Shown: positions 17,838-27,060 of the stretch, one piece after another
Numbering within the stretch: the first letter of the stretch is position 1
Layout: each line of letters starts with the position of its first letter
From: Sphingomonadales bacterium
GTDB taxonomy: Bacteria; Pseudomonadota; Alphaproteobacteria; Sphingomonadales; Sphingomonadaceae
Assembly (NCBI GenBank): GCA_016721875.1
Contig: JADKHG010000001.1
Location: 248,001 to 312,000 of the forward strand
Length of the DNA: 64,000 nt
Reading direction: 5' to 3'
Position numbers and translations under genes: made by a program
The notes under the pieces: model-generated
Told to the model about the DNA's origin: nothing
Database searches by the model: none
What the model saw: the letters and a program-made list of their open reading frames with translations, nothing else

Positions 17838-19277
17838 ATGTCCGACCTGAAACTCTTCAACAGCCTGACTCGCGAACTCGAAACCTTCACGCCGATCCAT
17901 CCCGGAGAGGCGCGCGTCTATAGTTGTGGGCCGACGGTCTATAATTACCAGCATATCGGCAATATGCGTGCCTATGTCTTTGCCGACACGCTGGGCCGGG
18001 TGCTGAGCTATAAGGGCTATAAGCTGACCCATGTGATCAACATCACCGATGTCGGCCATTTGACCTCTGACGCCGACGAAGGCGAAGACAAGATGGAGAA
18101 AATGGCGGCCGCGCAGGGCAAGACCGCTTGGGATATCGCAGCTTTTTATCAGGCCGATTTCGAGGCCGATTTGGCGCGGCTGAATATCTGCAAACCAGCC
18201 CATCCCCGCGCGACCGAATATGTCGAGGCGATGATCGACTGGGCGAAGTCGATTGAAGCCAAGCATTGTTACGAGCTGGAAAGCGGGCTTTATTTCGATA
18301 CCTCGACGGTTGCCGATTATGGCCGCCTGGCGCGTGCTTCGACCGATGAAGGCGAAGGGCGTATCGAGCATGTCGACGGCAAGCGCCATCAGGCCGACTT
18401 CGCGATTTGGCGCAAGACGCCAGTCGGCGAAACACGACAAATGGAATGGGACAGCCCTTGGGGCCGTGGCGCACCTGGCTGGCATCTGGAATGCTCAGTC
18501 ATGTCGCAATCGCTGCTCGGCCATCCGTTTGACATCCATACCGGTGGTATCGACCACCGCGAAATCCATCACCCGAATGAGATCGCGCAAAATCAGGCGC
18601 ATTCTGGTTGCGATCACAGCGGTGCTGGCATTTGGATGCACAATAATTTCCTGATAGACCGGCGTGGTAAGATGAGCAAAAGCGCAGGTGAATTCCTGCG
18701 CCTGCAAACGCTCGTCGACAAAGGCTTCCACCCCCTCGCCTACCGCCTGATGTGCCTGCAGGCGCATTATCGGAGTGAGCTGGAATTTAGCTGGGAGGGG
18801 TTGCAGGCGGCTTTTGTGCGGTTGAAGCGGATGGTGATGGCGTGGGAGAAGATCAGCATGACCTCGCCACCTGCAGATTTTCAACCCACCTCTATGGGCA
18901 AAATCCTCTCAAACCATTTGGACGAATTCGAGGCAGCCGTTTCTGACGATTTAAACACGCCACGTGCATTGATTTGCTTCGAAAGTCTTTTGTTTGAAAA
19001 GAGCATAAAGCCTCACGAAAAAGGCGACGCCATCTTAAATATGGATGAAGTTTTAGGCTTCAGACTTGCATCATTTTCGCGATCCAGCCTTCGCATTCGT
19101 CCCAATTCAGCAGTGATAGAAGAAGCCGACATTGAAGCCGCCCTCGCCGAGCGCAAGGAAGCCCGTGCCGCAAAGGACTTCGCCAAATCCGACGCTATCC
19201 GTGACGATCTGATCGCCAAAGGTGTCGAGGTGATGGATGGCGATCCGCTGGGTTGGGATTGGCGACTGGAATTCTAA
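17838..19277 (+). CDS. cysS: Cysteinyl-tRNA synthetase
   Basis: A 479-residue class I synthetase that charges tRNA-Cys. VYSCGPTVYNYQHIGNMR contains the first zinc ligand Cys and the HIGH-like motif HIGN. GWHLECS and the GGIDHREIHHPNE segment supply the other zinc ligands. KMSKS occurs in DRRGKMSKSAGEF. The C-terminal anticodon-binding region ends DPLGWDWRLEF. A central stretch (about 18880-19100) is visibly less GC-rich than the rest, but the frame stays open throughout. Confidence 0.97.
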   Translation: MSDLKLFNSLTRELETFTPIHPGEARVYSCGPTVYNYQHIGNMRAYVFADTLGRVLSYKGYKLTHVINITDVGHLTSDADEGEDKMEKMAAAQGKTAWDIAAFYQADFEADLARLNICKPAHPRATEYVEAMIDWAKSIEAKHCYELESGLYFDTSTVADYGRLARASTDEGEGRIEHVDGKRHQADFAIWRKTPVGETRQMEWDSPWGRGAPGWHLECSVMSQSLLGHPFDIHTGGIDHREIHHPNEIAQNQAHSGCDHSGAGIWMHNNFLIDRRGKMSKSAGEFLRLQTLVDKGFHPLAYRLMCLQAHYRSELEFSWEGLQAAFVRLKRMVMAWEKISMTSPPADFQPTSMGKILSNHLDEFEAAVSDDLNTPRALICFESLLFEKSIKPHEKGDAILNMDEVLGFRLASFSRSSLRIRPNSAVIEEADIEAALAERKEARAAKDFAKSDAIRDDLIAKGVEVMDGDPLGWDWRLEF

Positions 19278-19287
19278 CTCCACCGTT

Positions 19288-19367
19288 CCGTTCGTGACGA
19301 GCGAAGTCGAGACACCCATCGTTAGGGCATGCCTTCTTGGCATCTCGACTACGCTCGATGCGAACGG
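19288..19367. repeat. Inverted repeat downstream of cysS, CCGTTCG family
   Basis: Two 25-nt arms at 19288-19312 and 19343-19367 are near-complementary and start and end with CCGTTCG and CGAACGG. They belong to the same family as 9757-9836. The position just after cysS suggests a transcription-ending hairpin or a mobile palindrome. Confidence 0.7.
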
Positions 19368-19418
19368 GTGTTAAAAAGGGTAAGTTGCCATTCGCCAAAA
19401 CTCCGCTAACATAGTTGC

Positions 19419-19775
19419 ATGTTGCAACTGATTTCTTGGCTCGTCCTTGCTGCTATCCATGCCATGCCTGCCTTGGCCTTTTTCCGGCCAGCGACGCTGA
19501 CGACAATGTACGGGATCGAGAGTGCCAATCCGCTGTTCCTGCTGATGCAGCACCGGGCGGCGCTGTTTGTCGCGGTTTTCCTGATGTGCCTGTGGGCGGC
19601 CTTTGATGAGGGGCCGCGACGCGCGGCAACCTTTGTGGTGGCGATCAGCATGCTCTCCTTCCTCGCGCTCTATTTTCTCAATGGCAGTCCAAAAGCATTG
19701 AAGACGATTGCCACGGTCGATCTTATCGGATTACCCTTCCTCGCCTTTGTCGCATGGAAGTCCTTTTTTACGTGA
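19419..19775 (+). CDS. Small four-helix membrane protein
   Basis: A 118-residue protein with four hydrophobic segments: LISWLVLAAIHAMPALAFF, ALFVAVFLMCLWAAF, TFVVAISMLSFLALYFL and DLIGLPFLAFVAWKSFF. No domain of known function is recognised. The stop codon overlaps the GTG start of the methyltransferase (GTGA), so the two are likely co-translated. Confidence 0.7.
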   Translation: MLQLISWLVLAAIHAMPALAFFRPATLTTMYGIESANPLFLLMQHRAALFVAVFLMCLWAAFDEGPRRAATFVVAISMLSFLALYFLNGSPKALKTIATVDLIGLPFLAFVAWKSFFT

Positions 19776-20365
19776 CCAAAATCAAATCCTTCGACGGCAT
19801 TTTCGGACGGATTGCAGCGCCCATCATGGTCCGCAAGAATCGCGAAGCGGAAATTGAAGCCAATGAAATTCTTGGTGCCACTCAAGGTGCACGCCTTCTA
19901 GTTCTTGGTTTCGGCCCCGGCGTTGGCTTGCAGGATTTGTTCCGGCGCACGCAGAACGTTAAGGTTGTAGGATTAGATCCGTCACAAATCATGATGGAGA
20001 TTGCCGCGAAACGGAACGCCTGCGAAATAGAAGCAGGCCGACTTCGGCTGATTCAGGCAACCGCAGAGACAATATCAGAACCAGAGGACTGTTTCGATGG
20101 TGCTGTGGCAGTCAATACGATCCAGCTATGCGAGCCTTTCGAAAATTCTCTGCCGGAGATTGGCCGCGTATTAAAGCCCAATGCCAAGCTCGTGACAATC
20201 ACTCATGACTGGGCGGCGGCCAAACATGCCGGATCACCAGAAATTTGGAAAGCCAGGCTGGATTCGGCGCTTGTGGCAGCGGGTTTTTCTGCCATCGACA
20301 TTTTCAATGGTAAGTCGGAAAAGGGCAAAGCGATAGTGGTAACAGCGCGGTGGAGAGCCAAATGA
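19772..20365 (+). CDS. Class I SAM-dependent methyltransferase
   Basis: A 197-residue protein. LLVLGFGPGVGLQDL is motif I for S-adenosylmethionine binding, VVGLDPSQIMM the acidic loop, and FDGAVAVNTIQLC motif IV. Substrate unknown. The start was placed at GTG 19772, overlapping the upstream stop as GTGA; an ATG at 19754 inside the upstream gene is the alternative. The 3' end overlaps the next gene as ATGA, so the three genes form a tightly packed operon. Confidence 0.85.
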   Translation: MTKIKSFDGIFGRIAAPIMVRKNREAEIEANEILGATQGARLLVLGFGPGVGLQDLFRRTQNVKVVGLDPSQIMMEIAAKRNACEIEAGRLRLIQATAETISEPEDCFDGAVAVNTIQLCEPFENSLPEIGRVLKPNAKLVTITHDWAAAKHAGSPEIWKARLDSALVAAGFSAIDIFNGKSEKGKAIVVTARWRAK

Positions 20366-21304
20366 CCAAAACCAAATTCGTCGCCTCTGGCCTGATCCGC
20401 TCCTTGGTCGAACCGCGCCTTCCCGGCTGGGTCGAACCGCACTGGTTTATGTCAAAGGATGAAGCACTCGCGCTCGCCCCGACCGCCGAAATCGGCTGGT
20501 TCGATATGTATGACAAGGCGGCGATGCGTGAGATCATCCTTGCTGCGACCAAGCTGAAATGGCTGAACAGTATTTACGCCGGGGTTGATGATATCCCGAC
20601 TGCGGAATTGAGAGCACGCGGAACGAAGCTGACCAATGGCGCGGGGATCAATGCAATTACCATCGCCGAATATGTCGTGATGGGAATGCTGACCACTGCC
20701 AAGGGTTACCGCGATGTTGTGCGCGCGCAGGAGAAGCATGAGTGGCTGCTCGACTCCCCCGGCAAAGTCGAGTTATTCGGGTCAAAGGCGCTGCTGCTTG
20801 GCTATGGTGCGATTGGCAAGCTAATCGAGGAACGGCTGAAAGCCTTCAATGTCGATGTCACCATTGTCCGCCGCACGCCCGGGCCGAACAGTCTGGCGCC
20901 TGACGCATGGCAATCGCGGCTAGGCGAGTTTGACTGGATCATTCTTGCCGTCCCCGCGACGCCCGAAACCGAAGAAATGATCGGTGCCGACGAACTGGCG
21001 GCGATGAAGCAGAGCGCAGTGCTGATCAATATCGCGCGGATCGGTGGTCGATCAGGATGCGCTGGTGAAGGCATTGCAGGACAAGCAAATTGGCGGCGCG
21101 TTCCTCGACGTTACCACGCCCGAGCCGTTGCCCGCTGACCACGCGCTGTGGAGCCTCGACAATGCGCATATCACCATGCACCTGTCAGGGCGTGCGCAGG
21201 ACAAGATGTTTGTTCGCTCCGCCGAACGTTTCCTCGAAAATCTGGCGCGCTATCACAAAGGTGAAAAGCTCGAGCCGTTGGTGAATTTGGAATTGGGTTA
21301 CTAA
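20362..21304 (+). CDS. D-2-hydroxyacid dehydrogenase family, frameshifted
   Basis: An NAD(P)-dependent 2-hydroxyacid dehydrogenase. The N-terminal half carries the nucleotide-binding ALLLGYGAIGKLIEERL and ends VLINIAR; the remaining GSVVDQDALVKALQDKQIGG, FLDVTTPEPLP and a LWSLDNAHITMHLSG segment lie in another frame. The break is at the GCGCG run 21034-21038, where loss of one GC unit (or one added base) explains it. The repaired length is about 314 residues, normal for the family. The final catalytic His of the usual TPH motif appears as TMH here. The ATG overlaps the methyltransferase stop (ATGA). Confidence 0.85.
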
Positions 21305-21314
21305 AACAGTAGTG

Positions 21315-21365
21315 CTGAGCCTGTCGAAGCACGTCTAGCCGTTAAGCGCCCTTCGACAGGCTCAG
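21315..21365. repeat. Perfect 15-bp inverted repeat
   Basis: CTGAGCCTGTCGAAG (21315-21329) and its exact reverse complement (21351-21365) flank a 21-nt loop. A solo arm-like copy (CGACAGGCTCAGGGCGA) is at 34293-34309. This type of palindrome is widespread between genes in this bacterial group; here it may end transcription of the upstream operon. Confidence 0.75.
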
Positions 21366-21392
21366 GGCTACGGTATCGGAAGGATAAAGGTT

Positions 21393-21785
21393 ATGCCGCA
21401 CAACCCCGCTGAAATCTGGCACAAGGTTGCCATGTCGAAAGACTATGCCGCCATCGCCGCGATCCTGCACGACGATTGCGTTTTTGAAAGCCCGGTGGTC
21501 CACACACCACAGCGTGGCAAAGACATCACCGCGAAATATCTGACGGCGGCAGGGCACACGCTGGGCAATGACAGTTTCCGTTATGTCGGCGAATGGCACC
21601 GCGAGAATAGTTCGGTGCTGGAATTTACCGCTGAAATTGATGGCATCCAGATCAACGGCATTGACATGATCAGTTGCGACGATGATGGCCTGATCACCCA
21701 TTTCAAGGTAATGGTGCGCCCGTTAAAGGCGGTGAATATGCTGCACCAGAAAATGGGCGAGATGCTGTCGAAAATGGCGGGTTAA
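21393..21785 (+). CDS. NTF2-like (SnoaL-type) small protein
   Basis: A 130-residue protein with an NTF2-like cone fold pattern: EIWHKVAMSKDYAAIAAILH, then DDCVFESPVVHTPQRGKDI, then beta strands ending DDDGLITHFKVMVRP. Such proteins are isomerases, hydratases or binding domains; the role is not clear from sequence. AGGATAAAGG precedes the ATG. It overlaps the convergent pit gene by four bases. Confidence 0.75.
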   Translation: MPHNPAEIWHKVAMSKDYAAIAAILHDDCVFESPVVHTPQRGKDITAKYLTAAGHTLGNDSFRYVGEWHRENSSVLEFTAEIDGIQINGIDMISCDDDGLITHFKVMVRPLKAVNMLHQKMGEMLSKMAG

Positions 21786-22792
21786 AACAACCGCGTTAGA
21801 TAGTAGAACAGCGCAGCGACGCTCGCTGATGCTGGCACCGTCAAAACCCAGGCAACAAGCAGATTGCTGGCGATACCCCAGCGCACAGCCGATTCGCGTT
21901 TTGCTGCGCCTGCCCCGATAATGGCGCCGGTAATTGTATGCGTGGTCGAAACCGGAATACCCATGGCAGAGGCTGAAAACAGCATGATCGAACCGCCAAG
22001 CGATGCACTGAATCCCTGATGCTGCGAAAGCTTGGTGATCTTGGTCCCCATCGTTTCAATAATCTTCCATCCACCACAGGCCGTGCCTAGGCCAATTGCG
22101 ATATAGCAACTGATCGCCACCCAGTGCGGTACATGGAATTCACCTTTCAGGTAGCCGGTTGAATAGAGCAGAACCGCAATGATCCCCATCGTTTTCTGCG
22201 CATCGTTCAAGCCGTGGCTGAGCGAATAAGCGGCGGATGATATGACATGCATCACCTTCATACCCTTTTCCGCCTTGTTCGCATGCATGTTGCGCAACAC
22301 CCAACTGCTGAGCAACATCACCACCATCGCCAACGCCATTCCCAGCATTGGCGAGAGGAAGATGAAGATGATCGTCTTGTTCAATCCAGCCCACTGGACA
22401 GCATCAAAGCCGTTGGCGGCAACTCCCGCGCCGATGATCCCGCCGACCAATGCATGCGAGGATGAAGACGGTATGCCTTTTATCCAGGTCAGCACATTCC
22501 AGAACATCGCCCCACACAGCGCTCCGAACACTACCGCCGGCGTGACCAGATCTTTGTCGATCAACCCTTTGCCGATGGTATCTGCAACCTTATGCAGGCT
22601 GGGGAAGTAAAGCATCAGGAAATAGGCAGCAAAGTTGAAGAATGCCGCGAACAGCACAGCGTGAAATGGTTTCAACAGCTTCGTCGAAACGATCGTGGCA
22701 ATCGAATTGGCAGCGTCATGCAGGCCGTTCAGAAAATCGAACAGCAGCGCAAGAATGACCAGCCCGACGAGCAGCGGGAAGGCTAATTCCAT
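21782..22792 (-). CDS. pit: Low-affinity inorganic phosphate transporter (PiT)
   Basis: A 336-residue integral membrane transporter of the PiT family. The two signature repeats are visible: FDFLNGLHDAANSIATIVST in the first segment and SHGLNDAQKTMGII in the middle, with PVSTTHTITGAIIGAG near the end. It carries metal-phosphate with a proton. It lies 17 bp after a DUF47 (PhoU-like) gene on the same strand, the usual pairing in which the DUF47 protein regulates transport. Confidence 0.93.
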   Translation of the reverse strand: MELAFPLLVGLVILALLFDFLNGLHDAANSIATIVSTKLLKPFHAVLFAAFFNFAAYFLMLYFPSLHKVADTIGKGLIDKDLVTPAVVFGALCGAMFWNVLTWIKGIPSSSSHALVGGIIGAGVAANGFDAVQWAGLNKTIIFIFLSPMLGMALAMVVMLLSSWVLRNMHANKAEKGMKVMHVISSAAYSLSHGLNDAQKTMGIIAVLLYSTGYLKGEFHVPHWVAISCYIAIGLGTACGGWKIIETMGTKITKLSQHQGFSASLGGSIMLFSASAMGIPVSTTHTITGAIIGAGAAKRESAVRWGIASNLLVAWVLTVPASASVAALFYYLTRLF

Positions 22793-22809
22793 GGGTAGGC
22801 CCTCCCCTC

Positions 22810-23445
22810 TTATCCGTGGTCGATGACGAGACCGTCAATCTGGTTGGCGACATCTTCAAACTTGTCGCTGACCTTTTCGAGATGGCGATAAATTTCGTTG
22901 ACCACAACGAATGTCGTCGGATCAGATTTGCCATGCGTGATGAAAGCCTTGCGCAGGCCATCAAAGTTCAGCTTGTCGGCGTCACCTTCCAGCTTGACCA
23001 GTTGCGCGGTCAGCTTGTGCAAACGCTCTGCATTTCCGGAGACATCGCGCAACATGGGCAAAGCTTGTGTGAGCAGCGTGGATGCCTCCACGATTATGTC
23101 GGCCATTCCAACCATTTCGGGCGTGAATTCGGTCACATCGTATAGTTCAACCGCACCAGCGGTCAGTTGCATCTGGTCGATGGCATCGTCCATGACACCG
23201 ATCAACGCGGTGATCGCACCGGTCAAAGGGGTCAGGAAAATACGCCGTACATCCTGCAATACTTCGCGGATAATATCATCAGCGTCATGTTCGGCATCTT
23301 CGATTGCCTTGACCTGCGCGCGAATATCCTCGCCACGGGTCAATTTCGCCAGCGCCGCTGCCGCGATCGAAATTGTCACCATGCGCTTCAAACTGTTCGA
23401 AAAATTGCCGGTCCGCGGCAACAGTTTCTGGAACCAGGCAAACAT
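22810..23445 (-). CDS. DUF47 family PhoU-like regulator of phosphate uptake
   Basis: A 211-residue all-helical protein paired with pit. Conserved segments include AIEDAEHDADDIIREV, FLTPLTGAITALIGVMDDAID and EIYRHLEKVSDKFEDVAN, typical of DUF47/PhoU-like proteins. Residues 15-25 read NFSNSLKRMVTIS, but the adjacent frame reads FFEQFEAHGDN, which is the expected family sequence. A missing A at the five-A run 23400-23404 and an extra A at 23370-23372 (plus strand) would explain this as two compensating errors. The start ATG is at 23445. Confidence 0.88.
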   Translation of the reverse strand: MFAWFQKLLPRTGNFSNSLKRMVTISIAAAALAKLTRGEDIRAQVKAIEDAEHDADDIIREVLQDVRRIFLTPLTGAITALIGVMDDAIDQMQLTAGAVELYDVTEFTPEMVGMADIIVEASTLLTQALPMLRDVSGNAERLHKLTAQLVKLEGDADKLNFDGLRKAFITHGKSDPTTFVVVNEIYRHLEKVSDKFEDVANQIDGLVIDHG

Positions 23446-23568
23446 CTCGAACCCCCCTACCGAGTCGCATCGTTGGCGCTAGCAACACTGACTTGCCCGC
23501 CGTTGCAACAGTCTTGTCATAATTTCGTCACAAAAAGTGGGGACAAGTGGGACACGACTTTTGCCGCA

Positions 23569-24120
23569 TCAAATTTGCAAGCGGCACCATTCGCCGGGAG
23601 CAAGCCCTTCGACGCTCCAGTCGCCGATTTGCCAGCGCACCAGCCGCAGCGTGGGTAGCCCTACCGCCGCCGTCATCCGCCGGACTTGCCGGTTGCGTCC
23701 TTCGCGGATTGTCAGCTTTATCCAGCAATCCGGCACGGTCTTGCGAAAACGAACCGGCGGATCGCGGGGCCATAGCTCAGGGTCTTCAATGCGCTCTACC
23801 GTCGCGGGCAATGTCAGCCCGTCTTTCAGGTTTACACCCTTGCGCAGCGTGTACAGGGCGTCGTCGGTAATTTCACCCTCTATCTGCACGAGATAGGTTT
23901 TGGACATTTTATATTTCGGATCGGAAATCCGCGCCTGCAACCGGCCATCGTCGGTGAGCAGCATCAGTCCTTCGCTATCCATATCCAGCCGCCCTGCCGG
24001 ATAGATGCCGGGCATGTCGATATAGGCGGACAAAGTGGGACGCGGCGATTCCGCACTGCCCCTGTCGGTGAATTGCGGCAACACGCCGTATGGTTTGTTA
24101 AAGAGGACAAGGCGCGACAT
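23569..24120 (-). CDS. RluE/RsuA-type rRNA pseudouridine synthase
   Basis: A 183-residue pseudouridine synthase without an S4 domain, the size of RluE. LVLFNKPYGVLPQFT opens the catalytic domain, the catalytic Asp is in AGRLDMDSEGLMLLT, and the closing motif is REGRNRQVRRMTAAVGLPTLRL. RluE modifies 23S rRNA U2457 in E. coli; the exact site here is inferred. The rhomboid gene lies 12 bp upstream on the same strand. Confidence 0.9.
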   Translation of the reverse strand: MSRLVLFNKPYGVLPQFTDRGSAESPRPTLSAYIDMPGIYPAGRLDMDSEGLMLLTDDGRLQARISDPKYKMSKTYLVQIEGEITDDALYTLRKGVNLKDGLTLPATVERIEDPELWPRDPPVRFRKTVPDCWIKLTIREGRNRQVRRMTAAVGLPTLRLVRWQIGDWSVEGLAPGEWCRLQI

Positions 24121-24132
24121 TGGCTGGGCCGT

Positions 24133-24771
24133 TTAACGGCGTTTCACTTTCTGCACATCCTCTGGCCAAAATTTCAATTCGCCCGTACGCGGAGCGATCG
24201 GCAGTGGCTGCTGCGTTTTGCGGGCCAATGCAAAGGCGGCGACACCACCGGCGAGAGCACCAAACAGATGCGATTCATAGGATATGTTCCCGCCCTGCGG
24301 CAAAATTCCAAAAATCATCCCGCCGTAAAAAAACAGCACGCCTAGTGCGATGACGATATTCCTGTAGCTGCGATCAAGCCAAGCCTGCGCTATCGCAAGG
24401 CTCCAAAGCCCGAATATCCAGCCGCTGGCCCCGATATGCATTGCTTCACGCCCGAACAGCCAGACCATCGCGCCGCCAACGACTATGATAATCGCGCTGG
24501 CTTTGACGAAATAGCGGATACCGTTGAGCAGACTGAGCGCCGCCAAAATAATGAAGGCCGCAAGATTGCCTCCAAGATGCGCGAAATCGCCATGCAGCCA
24601 GGGCGCGGTTACAATGGTGTAGGCCGTTCCCATTTCGCGTGGCTGTATGCCAAAGCTTTTCAGATAGCCGCCCATTAGCAGGTCGAGCAGATGCACTGCA
24701 ACCATAGCTCCGCTGACCATCGCCAAAAAGGTCGCGCGTTGTTTTACGATCTGTTTCTGGTCGTCTTGCAT
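24133..24771 (-). CDS. Rhomboid family intramembrane serine protease
   Basis: A 212-residue membrane protein. WLHGDFAHLGGNLAAF supplies the conserved HxxxN-like segment, HIGASGWIFG contains the catalytic Ser in the GASG motif, and ESHLFGALAGG the catalytic His. Six hydrophobic segments fit a bacterial rhomboid. The start was placed at ATG 24771 (MQDDQKQIVKQ); an upstream in-frame start at 24813 would add 14 residues. The C-terminal tail is basic. The substrate is unknown. Confidence 0.87.
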   Translation of the reverse strand: MQDDQKQIVKQRATFLAMVSGAMVAVHLLDLLMGGYLKSFGIQPREMGTAYTIVTAPWLHGDFAHLGGNLAAFIILAALSLLNGIRYFVKASAIIIVVGGAMVWLFGREAMHIGASGWIFGLWSLAIAQAWLDRSYRNIVIALGVLFFYGGMIFGILPQGGNISYESHLFGALAGGVAAFALARKTQQPLPIAPRTGELKFWPEDVQKVKRR

Positions 24772-24821
24772 GATCCTCACCTTGTTACCACAAACCATTT
24801 TAGCACCGCACATTAATAAGA

Positions 24822-24853
24822 AAAGGGCCGGTGCGTTTCCACACCGGCCCTTT
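24822..24853 (-). terminator. Rho-independent terminator after groL
   Basis: AAAGGGCCGGTG (24822-24833) and CACCGGCCCTTT (24842-24853) form a perfect 12-bp stem with an 8-nt loop. On the minus strand the stem is followed by T-rich sequence, as expected at the end of the groES-groEL transcript. Confidence 0.9.
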
Positions 24854-24882
24854 GTGTCTCAGCCGAGGCTGAACGGTTAGAC

Positions 24883-26532
24883 TTAGAAGTCCATGCCGCC
24901 CATGCCGCCCATGCCGCCGGGCATTCCGCCCATGCCGCCAGCTGCCTTGTCTTCCGGAGCGTCCGCAATTGTCGCTTCGGTGGTGATCAGCAGGCCGGCA
25001 ACCGAAGCTGCGTCCTGCAGCGCAGTGCGCACAACCTTGGTCGGGTCAATAACGCCAGCCTTCACCAGATTTTCATAGGTGTCGGTTGCAGCGTTGAAGC
25101 CCTGGGTCTGGTCGCCTTCGCGCAACAGATTGCCCGAAACAACCGCACCATCGTGCCCAGCATTTTCAGCGATCTGGCGGATCGGTGCAGTGATAGCCTT
25201 GCGGATGATGTCGACGCCGCGGGTCTGGTCGTCATTTGCACCCTTCAGCCCTTCGAGAGCCTTGGTTGCATAGAGCAGAGCGGTACCGCCGCCAGGGACA
25301 ATGCCTTCTTCGACGGCTGCGCGGGTTGCGTGCAGCGCGTCATCGACGCGGTCCTTGCGCTCCTTCACTTCGACTTCCGAAGCGCCGCCGACCTTGATCA
25401 CGGCAACACCGCCGGCGAGCTTCGCCAGACGTTCCTGCAGCTTCTCGCGGTCATAATCGCTGGTCGTGTTTTCGATTTGCGAACGGATTGCTTCGACGCG
25501 ACCCTTGATGCTGTCTGCATCGCCTGCACCGTCGACAATGGTGGTGTTGTCCTTGTCGATCGTGACGCGTTTGGCCTGACCGAGCATGCCCAGCGTAACC
25601 GATTCAAGCTTGATGCCAAGATCTTCGCTGATCATTTCACCCTTGGTCAGGATCGCAATGTCTTCGAGCATCGCCTTGCGACGGTCGCCGAAACCGGGAG
25701 CCTTTACAGCTGCGATCTTCAGGCCACCGCGCAGCTTGTTGACGACGAGCGTTGCGAGCGCTTCGCCTTCGACGTCTTCAGCGATGATCAGGAGCGGACG
25801 ACCCGACTGCACCACAGCTTCGAGGATCGGCAACATGGCTTGCAGGTTGCTGAGCTTCTTTTCGTGGATCAGGATGTAGGGATTATCCAGATCGACCGAC
25901 ATTTTTTCGGTGTTGGTAATGAAGTAAGGCGACAAGTAACCACGGTCGAACTGCATGCCTTCAACGACATCCAGTTCAAATTCGAGGCCCTTGGCTTCTT
26001 CGACGGTGATCACGCCTTCCTTGCCGACCTTTTCCATCGCTTCGGCAATCTTGCTGCCGACTTCGGTGTCGCCATTGGCCGAAATGATGCCGACCTGAGC
26101 GATTTCTTCCGAACCGGCAACCGGCTTGGAACGCTTTACCAGATCCGCAACAACGGTGGTCACTGCGATATCGATACCGCGCTTCAGGTCCATCGGGTTC
26201 ATGCCAGCAGCGACAGATTTCATGCCTTCGCGAACGATGGCTTGTGCAAGAACGGTTGCAGTGGTGGTGCCGTCACCGGCCATGTCGTTGGTCTTCGAAG
26301 CCACTTCGCGCAGCATCTGCGCACCCATATTTTCGAACTTGTCTTTCAGTTCGATTTCCTTGGCGACGGTAACGCCGTCCTTGGTGATGCGGGGAGCGCC
26401 GAAGCTTTTGTCGATGACGACATTGCGGCCCTTGGGACCGAGGGTGACTTTCACCGCGTCAGCGAGAATGTCGACGCCGCGCAGGATGCGCTCACGCGCG
26501 TCGCGGCCGAATTTTACGTCTTTTGCAGCCAT
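24883..26532 (-). CDS. groL: Chaperonin GroEL
   Basis: The 60-kDa chaperonin subunit, 549 residues, forming the double-ring folding chamber with GroES. The start MAAKDVKFGRDARERIL, the ATP-binding VTLGPKGRNV and GDGTTTATVL, the PGFGDRRKAML segment and the C-terminal GGMGGMPGGMGGMGGMDF tail are all typical. The frame is complete. Transcription comes from the groES promoter under CIRCE control and ends at the hairpin 24822-24853. Confidence 0.99.
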   Translation of the reverse strand: MAAKDVKFGRDARERILRGVDILADAVKVTLGPKGRNVVIDKSFGAPRITKDGVTVAKEIELKDKFENMGAQMLREVASKTNDMAGDGTTTATVLAQAIVREGMKSVAAGMNPMDLKRGIDIAVTTVVADLVKRSKPVAGSEEIAQVGIISANGDTEVGSKIAEAMEKVGKEGVITVEEAKGLEFELDVVEGMQFDRGYLSPYFITNTEKMSVDLDNPYILIHEKKLSNLQAMLPILEAVVQSGRPLLIIAEDVEGEALATLVVNKLRGGLKIAAVKAPGFGDRRKAMLEDIAILTKGEMISEDLGIKLESVTLGMLGQAKRVTIDKDNTTIVDGAGDADSIKGRVEAIRSQIENTTSDYDREKLQERLAKLAGGVAVIKVGGASEVEVKERKDRVDDALHATRAAVEEGIVPGGGTALLYATKALEGLKGANDDQTRGVDIIRKAITAPIRQIAENAGHDGAVVSGNLLREGDQTQGFNAATDTYENLVKAGVIDPTKVVRTALQDAASVAGLLITTEATIADAPEDKAAGGMGGMPGGMGGMGGMDF

Positions 26533-26606
26533 GTTTATATTCCTTCAAAAAATGGCGGATTCTTCAGAAAGTAGAAGGGTTGATCACCCCCCTATGAGGC
26601 CAATGT

Positions 26607-26900
26607 TCAGCCAACGATTCCCAGAATGTCCGATTCCTTCATGATCAGCAGTTCTTCGCCGTCGATCTTGACTTCGGTGCCCGACCATTTGCCGAACAGG
26701 ATCTTGTCACCAGCCTTCACGTCGGGCTTGATCCGGTCGCCGTCTTCATTGTAGGCGCCTTCGCCAACGGAAACGACTTCACCTTCTTGCGGCTTTTCTT
26801 TGGCGCTGTCGGGGATGATGATCCCGCCAGCAGTTTTTTCTTCGGCCTCGACGCGACGGACGAGGCCCCCGGTCATGCAAGGACGGAAATTTCGCGGCAT
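26607..26900 (-). CDS. groS: Co-chaperonin GroES
   Basis: A 97-residue co-chaperonin that caps GroEL. The start at ATG 26900 follows GGGAAGGC. RRVEAEEKTAGGIIIPDSAK (mobile loop) and the end KESDILGIVG are normal. Near the N-terminus the expected PLHDRVL reads PCMTGGL. Reading the other frame gives PLHDR, so a missing base near 26879-26882 and an extra one in the C run at 26866-26870 (plus strand) produce a compensated local error in one of the most conserved parts of the protein. The 74-bp gap to groL is normal. Confidence 0.96.
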   Translation of the reverse strand: MPRNFRPCMTGGLVRRVEAEEKTAGGIIIPDSAKEKPQEGEVVSVGEGAYNEDGDRIKPDVKAGDKILFGKWSGTEVKIDGEELLIMKESDILGIVG

Positions 26901-26968
26901 GCCTTCCCTGTGGATGATTGACGACGCAAAGAGGGACGGCAAGCCCCCCTCCTGCGCCTGAATTGTAA

Positions 26969-26995
26969 TTAGCACTCATATAAGCTGAGTGCTAA
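26969..26995 (-). promoter_or_regulatory. CIRCE element (HrcA operator)
   Basis: TTAGCACTC-N9-GAGTGCTAA is a perfect copy of the CIRCE consensus. It lies about 70 bp before the groS start and is the binding site of the HrcA repressor, so groS-groL is heat-shock controlled by HrcA. Confidence 0.97.
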
Positions 26996-27060
26996 CGATG
27001 CTCAGATAGGGATTAAAGGCGGCAGGTCAAGGCAAGCGGCAAAATTTTTTGGCGAAAATT

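Noticed and set aside
25153..26574. A 473-codon plus-strand frame opposite groL
   Set aside because: It is a shadow of the conserved groL codons; no ribosome site or domain is seen.
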